Of a stretch of DNA of 40,300 nt, positions 7,444 to 12,736 are shown piece by piece. Location of the stretch: NCBI GenBank assembly GCA_944323275.1, contig CALUSA010000011.1, positions 1-40,300 of the forward strand, given 5' to 3'. Below the pieces are notes generated by a model. That model did no database searches. It saw only the letters and a list, made by a program, of their open reading frames with translations, and had not been told where the DNA came from. Each line of letters starts with the position of its first letter. The stretch's first letter is position 1. Origin of the DNA: Candidatus Gastranaerophilales bacterium (GTDB lineage Bacteria > Cyanobacteriota > Vampirovibrionia > Gastranaerophilales > Gastranaerophilaceae). The position numbers were made by a program, and so were the translations under genes.

Positions 7444-8038
7444 TTATCTTCCTCATTTTCTCGTGTAAGTCTTTAATAATTTCCGTTCCCTTCTTTAATC
7501 CTGCCATCAGTTTTTTTCTGAATTCTTCATCAGGGTAAATCCTTTGGATACATATACAGATTCCAAAATTCGGATTGTAGACAACGTAATCACACGCACT
7601 CCATTCGCATATCATCATCTGCATTTGCATTTGTGCGTAATACTTAGGGTCAATTGTTTTGTTCAATAAAACATCTAAATAAACCCTGTCAGACGGGCAT
7701 TTTATTTCTATTCCTATTGGTTCTCCTTCAAGTATTCCGTCTGGCGAACAGCCGACATATTCGTTAAGCTCAACAAATCCGACTTCAATAACTTTGTTGC
7801 CGGTTTCCATTTCATAAACTGAACGGGCTTCGGCTTCAAGTTCAATGCCTCTTTGAATGTGTTCATTTTCTATCTGTTGTTTTGGAACTGTCGAGTAATA
7901 CTCGGCAGTTGTTTCAAGGCAAAGGGTCTGCAAGCCTTTTCCGCCTGTTGCTATTGCTTGAGCATTTGAGGCTGTGAGTTTTCCACTTCGCAACCTTAGC
8001 CACTCATCGCTTTTTTGTTCAACGTTATAAATTTTCAT
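7409..8038 (-). CDS. YqaJ-family exonuclease (lambda-type recombination nuclease)
   Basis: This 209-aa protein has the signatures of YqaJ/lambda exonuclease: an N-terminal EWLRLRSGKLTASNA, an RGIELEAEAR helix with a metal-binding Glu, GCSPDGI with the metal-binding Asp, IEIKCPS as the ExK motif, and YAQMQMQMMICEW. The family digests one strand of double-stranded DNA 5' to 3' so that a partner can anneal the exposed strand. The partner is the ERF protein encoded immediately upstream (4-base overlap). Length is normal for the family. Confidence 0.93.
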   Translation of the reverse strand: MKIYNVEQKSDEWLRLRSGKLTASNAQAIATGGKGLQTLCLETTAEYYSTVPKQQIENEHIQRGIELEAEARSVYEMETGNKVIEVGFVELNEYVGCSPDGILEGEPIGIEIKCPSDRVYLDVLLNKTIDPKYYAQMQMQMMICEWSACDYVVYNPNFGICICIQRIYPDEEFRKKLMAGLKKGTEIIKDLHEKMRKINEHRGLQQRAS

Positions 8039-8640
8039 TGTACGCCTTTCAATGCTCTGTTACGGTTGTTTATGGCTTTATTGAACGCCGGAACATCAGA
8101 TACTTTTGTTTTGTATTTTTGATAATATTCTTGCAGTTCTTTAAAAGAATTCAGACAGTCGATTTCGGCGTAAATATCAGTATCATCGTTATTTTTTGTT
8201 TTTCTTTTTTGTTTTTGTTCAAACAAATCAGGGTCATCTTTATCAGTCGGAATATTGAAGAATTTAAGCAAGAAATACTTTTCGGCGTAAGTATAAGCTT
8301 TTCCTACGCCTTTTTCGCCACTTGTGTCTACGCCCTGTCCGTACCATCTGACAGTTAGTGTTTCTTCCGGATTCTCTGCATTTATCCATTTAAAGGTGAT
8401 AAATATTTCTGTCAGTAAATCGACGGTCGGATTGCCTTTTGAGCTTGTCTTTTCAATGATAGAACTGAATTTAGCATCTTCCACATCAGGAACTAAAAGT
8501 AGCTTTTCTTCATTCATTTTTGCCCTCAATGCTGCAATTACTTGAGAGCTTGAGACAAAGTCATACTGTTGCCCTTTTTGGGCTTTTTTCAAATATTCAA
8601 CTGATTCTTTTATTTTTAAAAGCTTTTCATAAATATTCAT
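8035..8640 (-). CDS. ERF-family single-strand annealing protein
   Basis: The ERF signature RWYGQGVDTSGEKGVGKAYT followed by YAEKYFLLKFFNIPTDKDDPD is in the centre. The N-terminus is the usual short helical domain and the C-terminus a variable linker and helix. ERF proteins anneal complementary single strands in phage recombination and work with the exonuclease encoded next. Start chosen at ATG 8640, overlapping the upstream stop (TGATG) behind AAGGTG. The GTG at 8646 is less likely. Confidence 0.93.
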   Translation of the reverse strand: MNIYEKLLKIKESVEYLKKAQKGQQYDFVSSSQVIAALRAKMNEEKLLLVPDVEDAKFSSIIEKTSSKGNPTVDLLTEIFITFKWINAENPEETLTVRWYGQGVDTSGEKGVGKAYTYAEKYFLLKFFNIPTDKDDPDLFEQKQKRKTKNNDDTDIYAEIDCLNSFKELQEYYQKYKTKVSDVPAFNKAINNRNRALKGVQ

Positions 8641-8825
8641 CAGCACACCTTCTTTATGTTTCTTTTCGCTTGCATTTCGAGTTTATTATAAATCCCGCAA
8701 TAACAAACATCGCTGTTACAGCAGCATTCGTTTGAGCCTTCATAAATGCAATTACAGCAAGCCTCGTTTTCAATCATGTATGTAATTGCTAAATCAAGCA
8801 TTTCAGTTAAAATTTCAGTATTCAT
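8640..8825 (-). CDS. 61-aa Cys-rich protein
   Basis: Nine Cys within residues 22-43 (ACCNCIYEGSNECCCNSDVC then YCG) make a dense metal-binding or disulfide-rich segment between two helices. It starts one base before the upstream stop region and ends by overlapping the ERF start, so it is part of the recombination operon. The family is unknown; a zinc-binding accessory protein is plausible. Confidence 0.65.
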   Translation of the reverse strand: MNTEILTEMLDLAITYMIENEACCNCIYEGSNECCCNSDVCYCGIYNKLEMQAKRNIKKVC

Positions 8826-9095
8826 TTAAGCTCCTTTAATCAAGTTGTACTTTTGATTTAACTCATTGTTTTTTAACACTTCTTTTGCAAAAGAAATTGC
8901 TTTTCTTTTTGCTTCTTTTTTTGAATCATTTTGAAGAAAATGTTTGAATGCGAAAAAAGTAACCTTTTTAAGTTTGAACTTTGTTAAATCGTCAAACTCT
9001 TTTCTTCTGTTCCATAATTCACAAATCATTGCAATAAGAAGTCCAACAATCCACAAAGCAACAACAAAGCTTTGTAAAATAATTTCTTCATTCAT
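8826..9095 (-). CDS. 89-aa N-terminally membrane-anchored protein
   Basis: Residues about 5-25 (IILQSFVVALWIVGLLIAMI) form a transmembrane helix. The rest is a basic cytoplasmic domain with two helices (AFKHFLQNDSKKEAKRKAI and following). It directly precedes the Cys-rich gene with no gap. Function unknown. Confidence 0.65.
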   Translation of the reverse strand: MNEEIILQSFVVALWIVGLLIAMICELWNRRKEFDDLTKFKLKKVTFFAFKHFLQNDSKKEAKRKAISFAKEVLKNNELNQKYNLIKGA

Positions 9096-9109
9096 TTTTA
9101 TTTCTCCGA

Positions 9110-9214
9110 TTAATTAACTTTGTTTATGGGGTCTTTTTCTTGTTCTGTTTCTTTATCTTTTTCTTTTTCTTTTTCTTTTTCTTTTTCTTTTTCTTTATCC
9201 CCTAGGCAGCCCAT
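9110..9214 (-). CDS. 34-aa Lys/Glu repeat peptide
   Basis: The frame starts MGCLGD, runs through about eight Lys-Glu pairs, and ends DKETEQEKDPINKVN. The start has a good ribosome site (GGAAGGGG, 6 bases before the ATG). The repeat comes from a CTTTTT hexamer array on the plus strand, two codons per unit, so gain or loss of units keeps the frame. It is probably a highly charged single helix. Whether it is made is uncertain; if so, it is the first protein of the leftward operon. Confidence 0.45.
   Translation of the reverse strand: MGCLGDKEKEKEKEKEKEKDKETEQEKDPINKVN
9157..9192 (+). repeat. (CTTTTT)6 hexanucleotide microsatellite
   Basis: Six perfect CTTTTT units in a row, with degenerate units on both sides (CTTTAT). 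On the minus strand this is a purine run that codes Lys-Glu repeats. Long homopurine/homopyrimidine tracts can form triplex DNA and slip in replication. Confidence 0.95.
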
Positions 9215-9242
9215 CCGTAGCCCCTTCCTAGCCCCTACCTCA
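9200..9242 (-). other. G-rich tract, possible G-quadruplex
   Basis: The minus strand here has GGGG, GGGG, GGG and GGGG separated by 7-8 base loops, followed by the ATG of the Lys/Glu peptide. It covers that gene's ribosome site, so folding could block its translation. Loop lengths are at the long end for stable quadruplexes. Confidence 0.35.
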
Positions 9243-9262
9243 CGAGTACCACCGAAGGTAAG

Positions 9263-9309
9263 AAAAAGCCCGCATCACAAGGGATATGCTCAAGCAGAAG
9301 CGTGCGGGC
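9263..9309 (-). terminator. Leader terminator/attenuator before the leftward operon
   Basis: On the minus strand GCCCGCA and TGCGGGC pair around a loop of about 28 bases and are followed by TTTTT. It lies between the candidate leftward promoter (9454-9481) and the first leftward gene, so the operon would have to be read through it. Confidence 0.55.
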
Positions 9310-9321
9310 AAGGTCACGAAA

Positions 9322-9390
9322 CCCTAACCGGCTCGAGAAAGAGAATCTGTTTGTTGTGAACCGGTTCGGGTATGGTTAGAAATTTTTTTT
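9322..9390 (+). terminator. Terminator-like hairpin with T8
   Basis: CCC..AACCGG pairs with CCGGTT..GGG around a loop of about 29 bases. The sequence then has CGGGTATGGTTAG and AAATTTTTTTT. It faces rightward, although no rightward gene precedes it; it may terminate a short antisense or non-coding transcript. Confidence 0.45.
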
Positions 9391-9646
9391 AATGCCCGTC
9401 TTTCCGGGCTGTCAGCCATAAAAGCAAATTCTTATTATGAAATCACACGCCGTTTTATCCGCCTGCCATTGCGGCTGTCAACAAGTGATTTCCTTCTTGC
9501 CCGCCGTGGCTCAGCCGGTCGATTTACGTTTATTAAATTGTCAATGTACACTGTAAGTTAGTTAATTGTGGTGTGAGTTCTTCTCACGTGCTCTCGGATT
9601 ACGCTCCTGAGCTGAAATAAAACCCAATTCCCCGAAAACCCATGTG
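9391..9646. other. GC-richer, inverted-repeat-rich intergenic region
   Basis: No credible reading frame. It contains GCCCG/CGGGC (9394-9409), a GAAATCAC/GTGATTTC pair around 9440-9492, CGGCTG/CAGCCG, GTGAG/CTCAC, and GCTGTCA twice with TGACAGC once nearby (9648). Base composition is clearly richer in G+C than the surrounding phage genes. It could be a structured RNA, an operator region or an origin. Confidence 0.5.
9454..9481 (-). promoter_or_regulatory. Candidate leftward early promoter
   Basis: On the minus strand TTGACA (9476-9481) is separated by 16 bases from GATAAA (9454-9459). It points into the early operon and its -35 box lies in one of the GCTGTCA copies, which could be an operator. 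Confidence 0.45.
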
Positions 9647-9676
9647 TTGACAGCATTTAGCATGACCTGATTAAAT
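9647..9676 (+). promoter_or_regulatory. Candidate rightward promoter
   Basis: TTGACA at 9647-9652, then an 18-base spacer and TTAAAT (9671-9676; ATTAAA at 17). It precedes the structured leader of the 44-aa gene. Confidence 0.45.
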
Positions 9677-9682
9677 AAAAAC

Positions 9683-9793
9683 AGGCGTAAAACGCCAGGG
9701 GCTTGCTCCATTTATTTGCTCACAAGTAAGAGGTAAAGTTTACCCAATGAGCGGAGGGTCTGAAAATATCCGCCATAATAGGAGAATGTTTCT
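9683..9793 (+). promoter_or_regulatory. Structured 5' leader of the 44-aa gene
   Basis: Three consecutive hairpins can be drawn: GGCGT-aaa-ACGCC, GGTAAA-g-TTTACC and GCGGA...TCCGC. They are followed by AGGAGA and the ATG at 9794. The dense hairpins suggest post-transcriptional control, but no known riboswitch class is recognised. Confidence 0.4.
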
Positions 9794-9928
9794 ATGAATA
9801 AGAAACAAACAAGCCCCAAAGTCGCATCGACCGCCTCAAAAATATTAAAAGACGGTCGCTATAGCGACAAAGCTAAATCAGTTGCGGCATCTGCTCTTAG
9901 TCAGGCTAAGACTGGTAAACGCAAGTAG
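9794..9928 (+). CDS. 44-aa basic Ala/Ser/Lys-rich protein
   Basis: The protein begins MNKKQTSPKVASTASKILKD and ends in a segment with KSVAASALSQAKTGKRK. Short proteins of this pattern (KxTSxxVAxxASxxLxD...KSVAxSALSQ) are, from memory, widespread in bacteria and phages without a known function. It has an AGGAGA ribosome site, a structured leader and its own terminator, so it is a single-gene transcript. The basic helical character would suit nucleic-acid binding. Confidence 0.75.
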   Translation: MNKKQTSPKVASTASKILKDGRYSDKAKSVAASALSQAKTGKRK

Positions 9929-9940
9929 ATACTAGCTTGG

Positions 9941-9977
9941 GGAGGAGGTATGAGTTACGGCTCGTGCCTCCTTTTTT
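9941..9977 (+). terminator. Terminator after the 44-aa gene
   Basis: GGAGG pairs with CCTCC, with an inner GAG/CTC step, and TTTTTT follows at 9972-9977. Confidence 0.8.
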
Positions 9978-10058
9978 CGGGTTAAGTTTTCAAAGTTCGA
10001 TAAAATTTACATTTCTTAATTCCTACCCCATGACTTTAAAAATGCGTGTTATTCATGG

Positions 10059-10085
10059 AGTATCAGCGTTTTGCGCTGAAATACT
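10059..10085 (+). promoter_or_regulatory. Leader hairpin before the Cas2-like gene
   Basis: AGTAT-CAGCG-ttttg-CGCTG-aa-ATACT forms a 10-bp stem with a small bulge. It ends just before the AGGAAGGAGG ribosome site of the next gene and could control access to it. Confidence 0.45.
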
Positions 10086-10104
10086 ATAGGAAGGAGGGAA
10101 AAAG

Positions 10105-10371
10105 ATGCCATCATACATAATCAGTTATGATTTATGTGAGCCAGGACAAGACTACGAAAACTTAATCAATAAAATCAAGTCTTATGCTACTTGGGGCAAA
10201 ATTAACAAAAGTACTTGGGTTGTTAATTCTGCAGAAAGGTCAACAGACATTAGGAACAAATTAAAGCCCTATGTTGACAGAGGTGACAAGTTGTTCGTAG
10301 CCAAGCTCACCGGCGAAGCTGCTTGGACAAATTGTGATTGTTCAGACAATTGGTTGAAAGCTAATCTGTAA
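10105..10371 (+). CDS. Cas2-like small protein (SinR-like annotation)
   Basis: This 88-aa protein opens MPSYIISYDLCEPGQDYENL, with the first-strand YDL Asp typical of the Cas2/VapD ferredoxin fold, then SYATWGKINKSTWVV, and ends DKLFVAKLTGEAAWTN. Stand-alone Cas2-like proteins of this type occur outside CRISPR loci, and no repeat array or Cas1 is present here. Cas2-fold proteins can be nucleases or structural subunits; the role is unknown. It has an excellent ribosome site and a leader hairpin. Its 3' end overlaps the convergent 51-aa gene by 11 bases. Confidence 0.8.
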   Translation: MPSYIISYDLCEPGQDYENLINKIKSYATWGKINKSTWVVNSAERSTDIRNKLKPYVDRGDKLFVAKLTGEAAWTNCDCSDNWLKANL

Positions 10372-10516
10372 TAGTAACAAATAACCCAACTATTTCAGGA
10401 ACAATTTCAACGCTGTTTTCAGCAGCAACTTTAGAACCCTCTTCACTTTTTAATGTGAGTATTTTTACATTAGGAATGTCGGAGAGGCGTTCTTTTATTA
10501 TGTCAATTGTAGACAT
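10361..10516 (-). CDS. 51-aa hypothetical protein convergent with the Cas2-like gene
   Basis: The frame MSTIDIIKERLSDIPNVKIL and onward ends VEIVPEIVGLFVTITD, with a GGAGACAGG ribosome site. It is on the opposite strand and its last codons overlap the last codons of the Cas2-like gene. Alternation of short strands and one helix suggests a small folded protein. No family is recognised. Transcription may come from the RHH promoter further right. Confidence 0.55.
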   Translation of the reverse strand: MSTIDIIKERLSDIPNVKILTLKSEEGSKVAAENSVEIVPEIVGLFVTITD

Positions 10517-10571
10517 CCTGTCTCCTTTCTATTCAGTTGTAAAAGTTCGAATGTAAATTTTGCATTACAAA

Positions 10572-10595
10572 TAGACCCTTTATAGGAGTCTTTTT
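10572..10595 (+). terminator. Possible terminator
   Basis: AGACCC-tttata-GGAGTCT is followed by TTTTT. It faces rightward and may end the Cas2-like transcript about 200 bases after its stop. Confidence 0.45.
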
Positions 10596-10646
10596 GCTGT
10601 GTTTTTGCTAAAATATTCTTACGGAATTAATAAGGGGAGATGTCGT

Positions 10647-10787
10647 CTAGGCGATTCTCTCCTTGTTTTGTTCTAACCATAGATATAGAGCTTCAACAAT
10701 TATGTTGCTTCGATTTTTGCCGTAAGAAACATAAGAATTGATGTTCTCTAACAAATCTTTTGGAATAGTAAATGATATTGTTTCCAT
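10647..10787 (-). CDS. 46-aa ribbon-helix-helix (CopG/MetJ-like) regulator
   Basis: Start chosen at ATG 10787 (METISFTIPKDLLENINSYV) because GAAAGGA lies 8 bases upstream. The pattern is a short N-terminal strand (ISFTIPKDL), a helix, then KNRSNIIVEALYLWLEQ, matching ribbon-helix-helix dimers that insert a two-stranded sheet into the DNA groove. A perfect 7-bp inverted repeat sits over the -10 box of its promoter, so it probably represses itself. No partner toxin is adjacent in the same orientation, so it could be a phage regulator rather than an antitoxin. Confidence 0.75.
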   Translation of the reverse strand: METISFTIPKDLLENINSYVSYGKNRSNIIVEALYLWLEQNKERIA

Positions 10788-10809
10788 ATAGTTTCCTTTC
10801 AATATTGAT

Positions 10810-10838
10810 ACAATATCATATTGTGTGGAATAAGTCAA
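10810..10838 (-). promoter_or_regulatory. Promoter with overlapping operator for the RHH gene
   Basis: Minus-strand TTGACT (10833-10838), 17-base spacer, TATTGT (10810-10815). The -10 box lies inside the perfect inverted repeat ACAATAT-C-ATATTGT (10810-10824). Confidence 0.7.
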
Positions 10839-10861
10839 CAAAAATTGTAGAGATATTCCAC
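10825..10861. promoter_or_regulatory. Inverted repeat GTGGAATA / TATTCCAC
   Basis: A perfect 8-bp pair separated by 21 bases lies between the RHH regulator and the repressor gene. The spacing is about two helical turns centre to centre, fitting a site for a dimeric or tetrameric repressor such as the one encoded at 10890. Confidence 0.45.
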
Positions 10862-10889
10862 GATTAAATTAAAAAATGTACGGTAATCC

Positions 10890-11336
10890 ATGAGTATAGT
10901 TAAAGATTTAGCTATTTTACAATATTTAACAAATACGTTAATTACACAAAAAGGCGTGGGCGAGGCTCTTAATTTTACAAAAGGTGCGATTAACAATAGA
11001 ATTATTCGTGGCGGTGATTTTAAACCGGACGAAAAGAAACGCCTTGAAGATTTTTATGGAATTTCGTTTAATGATTTTAAGCTTGCCACCCCGAACACAC
11101 TCCAACCCAAAGACAACGAACAGGTGTTAAAAAACTTTGAACACTTCGGAGCAAGATTAAACGAGATTCAAGGCGAACTAGGGTATTTAGACAAAGCTAT
11201 GGCTCGTATTATGGGTATAGATGAAAAAAGGTATATGAGAATCAAGCTCGGTAAAGAAGATGCCACAGCAGAGCAGCTGGCAAGGCTGGCAAGCAAGGTC
11301 GATGTGTCTTTGGACTGGTTGATAAAGGGGGAATGA
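10890..11336 (+). CDS. Phage repressor-like regulator with two DNA-binding-type domains
   Basis: This 148-aa protein has an N-terminal CI-type helix-turn-helix (GVGEALNFTKGAINNRIIRG) and, after a linker, a second domain (ARLNEIQGELGYLDKAMARI, MGIDEKRYMRIKLGKEDATA) ending DVSLDWLIKGE, like the XRE-domain end of phage repressors. It has no LexA-type peptidase domain. It sits between divergent control regions and is probably the immunity repressor. A second, divergent copy of its C-terminal region lies at 12186-12338, beyond the abi cassette, so its 3' end was probably replaced. Confidence 0.75.
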   Translation: MSIVKDLAILQYLTNTLITQKGVGEALNFTKGAINNRIIRGGDFKPDEKKRLEDFYGISFNDFKLATPNTLQPKDNEQVLKNFEHFGARLNEIQGELGYLDKAMARIMGIDEKRYMRIKLGKEDATAEQLARLASKVDVSLDWLIKGE

Positions 11337-11337
11337 T

Positions 11338-12045
11338 TTAAGATTTACCTTCTGTTTTAAATTTTTGCCTGATTATTGATTTGTATTGTGGTAAATCGTC
11401 TGTTCTAAAATCTATTAATCTTGCTATATCATCAAAAACATTTACCAGAACTCTATCGTCATCGAAGTATTCAGGGTTTGTTTGATATATGTATTTTAAA
11501 ATTGATGTGATTGTAGGTTTGTCGCCGATTGTTTCAAGAGAACCTGTTGTAAATCTGTATTTGCAGTTTACGAGTTTTTCAAAAAATACTAATGCTTTAA
11601 CAAATACGGCTTTTTCTATAAAAAATTGTTTTGTATCGTAATGGCAAATACAGTTTCTAAAATCTTTAAGGGCTTTGGCAATTTTTCTGAATTCGTTTTT
11701 GCCGGTATTAACATGTACATCAAAAAAATTTTTTCTTGTTATATCTTTAAGAAAAATACGATGGCTAAAGAAGCCTAAAACTTCAGAAATATACATTTTA
11801 TCAATTGAAGTCGACAATTTTTCGTCATCGGTTTTGTTATTTTGTTTGTATATATCCTTAAAGGTTTTATCATTTTTATTTGTAAAATAACGTAATTTTT
11901 CAAAATATACATTATACAGTATCGTATATGTTTTGTTCTTGTATGTGTTTGTATATTTTTCATAAATTAAATCTTTCAGGTATCTTTCGACCCTGATTAA
12001 TCTTTTATAATAGGATGCAAATTCATTTAATGTTCGTTCATTCAT
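11338..12045 (-). CDS. Abi-like HEPN ribonuclease toxin (AbiF/AbiD family)
   Basis: This 235-aa protein has the HEPN RNase signature in RKIAKALKDFRNCICHYDT: Arg130-Asn131 and His135 (R-N-x3-H). The N-terminal ASYYKRLIRVERYLKDLIYE pattern and the helix-rich remainder fit Abi-like proteins (PF07751), which cut RNA and stop phage growth by disabling the cell. It ends one base after the repressor stop, convergent with it. There is no clear ribosome site before ATG 12045. A structured RNA candidate with its own promoter lies just upstream and is transcribed divergently, fitting AbiF-type systems reported to carry a neighbouring non-coding RNA. Confidence 0.8.
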   Translation of the reverse strand: MNERTLNEFASYYKRLIRVERYLKDLIYEKYTNTYKNKTYTILYNVYFEKLRYFTNKNDKTFKDIYKQNNKTDDEKLSTSIDKMYISEVLGFFSHRIFLKDITRKNFFDVHVNTGKNEFRKIAKALKDFRNCICHYDTKQFFIEKAVFVKALVFFEKLVNCKYRFTTGSLETIGDKPTITSILKYIYQTNPEYFDDDRVLVNVFDDIARLIDFRTDDLPQYKSIIRQKFKTEGKS

Positions 12046-12056
12046 TTTTTAATACC

Positions 12057-12085
12057 ATTGACATGCCATGACAATATGTTATCAT
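12057..12085 (+). promoter_or_regulatory. Promoter of the abi-adjacent RNA, with near-palindromic operator
   Basis: TTGACA (12058-12063), 16-base spacer, TATCAT (12080-12085). ATTGNCATGNCATGNCAAT (12057-12075) is a near-perfect palindrome covering the -35 box. It lies 12 bases beyond the abi start codon. Confidence 0.6.
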
Positions 12086-12089
12086 GAAT

Positions 12090-12184
12090 ATATATCCTAT
12101 GGATACCTATGTTTATACATAGGGAATGGATGACCTCAGGGAGTACTCCCGTTAGCAGCTTCCAGCCATAGGATATATTTTTTT
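12090..12184 (+). ncRNA. Structured RNA candidate next to the HEPN toxin
   Basis: A 13-bp outer stem, ATATATCCTATGG (12090-12102) with CCATAGGATATAT (12166-12178), encloses two inner hairpins: CCTATG-tttata-CATAGG and the self-complementary GGGAGTACTCCC. A run of seven T follows (12178-12184). With the promoter upstream this predicts an RNA of about 95 nt ending in an intrinsic terminator. No protein frame of note is inside. It could alternatively be a folded 5' leader of abi read on the other strand, but promoter and T-run favour the plus strand. Confidence 0.65.
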
Positions 12185-12185
12185 G

Positions 12186-12338
12186 ACGATTAGCGAAAAA
12201 GATTACATGAAATTAAAGCTAGGAAAAATTGAGCCTACGTTTGAGATTTTATTAGAACTCAAGCGCAATTTCAAAGTTGATATTGACTGGTTGATGTTTG
12301 GGGAGTGGTTAATTATGACCCGTGGTCGTAGGATGTGA
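12186..12338 (+). pseudogene. Orphan 3' end of a repressor gene
   Basis: Translation gives TISEKDYMKLKLGKIEPTFE, then ILLELKRNFKVDIDWLMFGE, aligning with the last 39 residues of the intact repressor (GIDEKRYMRIKLGKEDATAE ... DVSLDWLIKGE). There is no helix-turn-helix part and no ribosome site. It starts directly after the T-run of the structured RNA, so the abi-RNA cassette lies exactly between the intact repressor and this orphan tail. Its last 26 bases overlap the end of the convergent toxin gene. Confidence 0.75.
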
Positions 12339-12735
12339 AATCCCAATCTATCCACAAAATATAGCAAGTATTTCTATATCTCCAACCAACAATTCTAGCT
12401 TCATTATTTGAAACTCTAAATATAGTGACATTTTTTACTTCATTGTAAAAAGCAGAATTTGGCAAATTTACTTTTCGTCTTTTTAATTTACTTAAACCAA
12501 CTTGTTCAACCCCGGTTTGTCTTTTATCACCAATAAAATCACCCCAGGTTTGTTTGCTATATTTGTAGAGACTATGCAAAACTTTTGCTTTTAAATGGTG
12601 AGTTGCTTTTTCGCTTTCAAGATTGTAGTGTTCTTGATTCACAATATATTTGAAACTAAACGAAGGAATTTGTTCATCTAATTCAGGAATATTTATATTT
12701 CCAGCCTTCTCATAAACAGGTTGTTTGACTTTCAT
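12313..12735 (-). CDS. Putative toxin of a Panacea-type toxin-antitoxin pair
   Basis: This 140-aa protein starts one base after the antitoxin stop (TAA-A-ATG), the classic coupled layout. The C-terminal segment VGWRYRNTCYILWIDWDFTSYDHGS is a beta-rich core ending in a D-x-D..YDHG-like motif, seen from memory in proteins paired with DUF4065 antitoxins. A basic central part (LSKLKRRKVNLP) could bind RNA. The biochemical activity is not known to me, and toxin status is inferred from the partner. Confidence 0.7.
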   Translation of the reverse strand: MKVKQPVYEKAGNINIPELDEQIPSFSFKYIVNQEHYNLESEKATHHLKAKVLHSLYKYSKQTWGDFIGDKRQTGVEQVGLSKLKRRKVNLPNSAFYNEVKNVTIFRVSNNEARIVGWRYRNTCYILWIDWDFTSYDHGS

Positions 12736-12736
12736 T

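Noticed and set aside
8038..8735. Three plus-strand frames opposite the ERF gene
   Set aside because: They are shadows of ERF and its neighbour on the minus strand.
9120..9359. A 79-aa plus-strand frame rich in Ser-Phe
   Set aside because: It is the antisense reading of the CTTTTT repeat and the GC-rich leader, with no start signal.
10105..10371. CRISPR locus suggested by the Cas2-like protein
   Set aside because: No direct-repeat array, leader or other Cas gene is present in the window.
12130..12154. A short frame MDDLREYSR inside the structured RNA
   Set aside because: Nine codons without a ribosome site, and it lies in the self-complementary hairpin.
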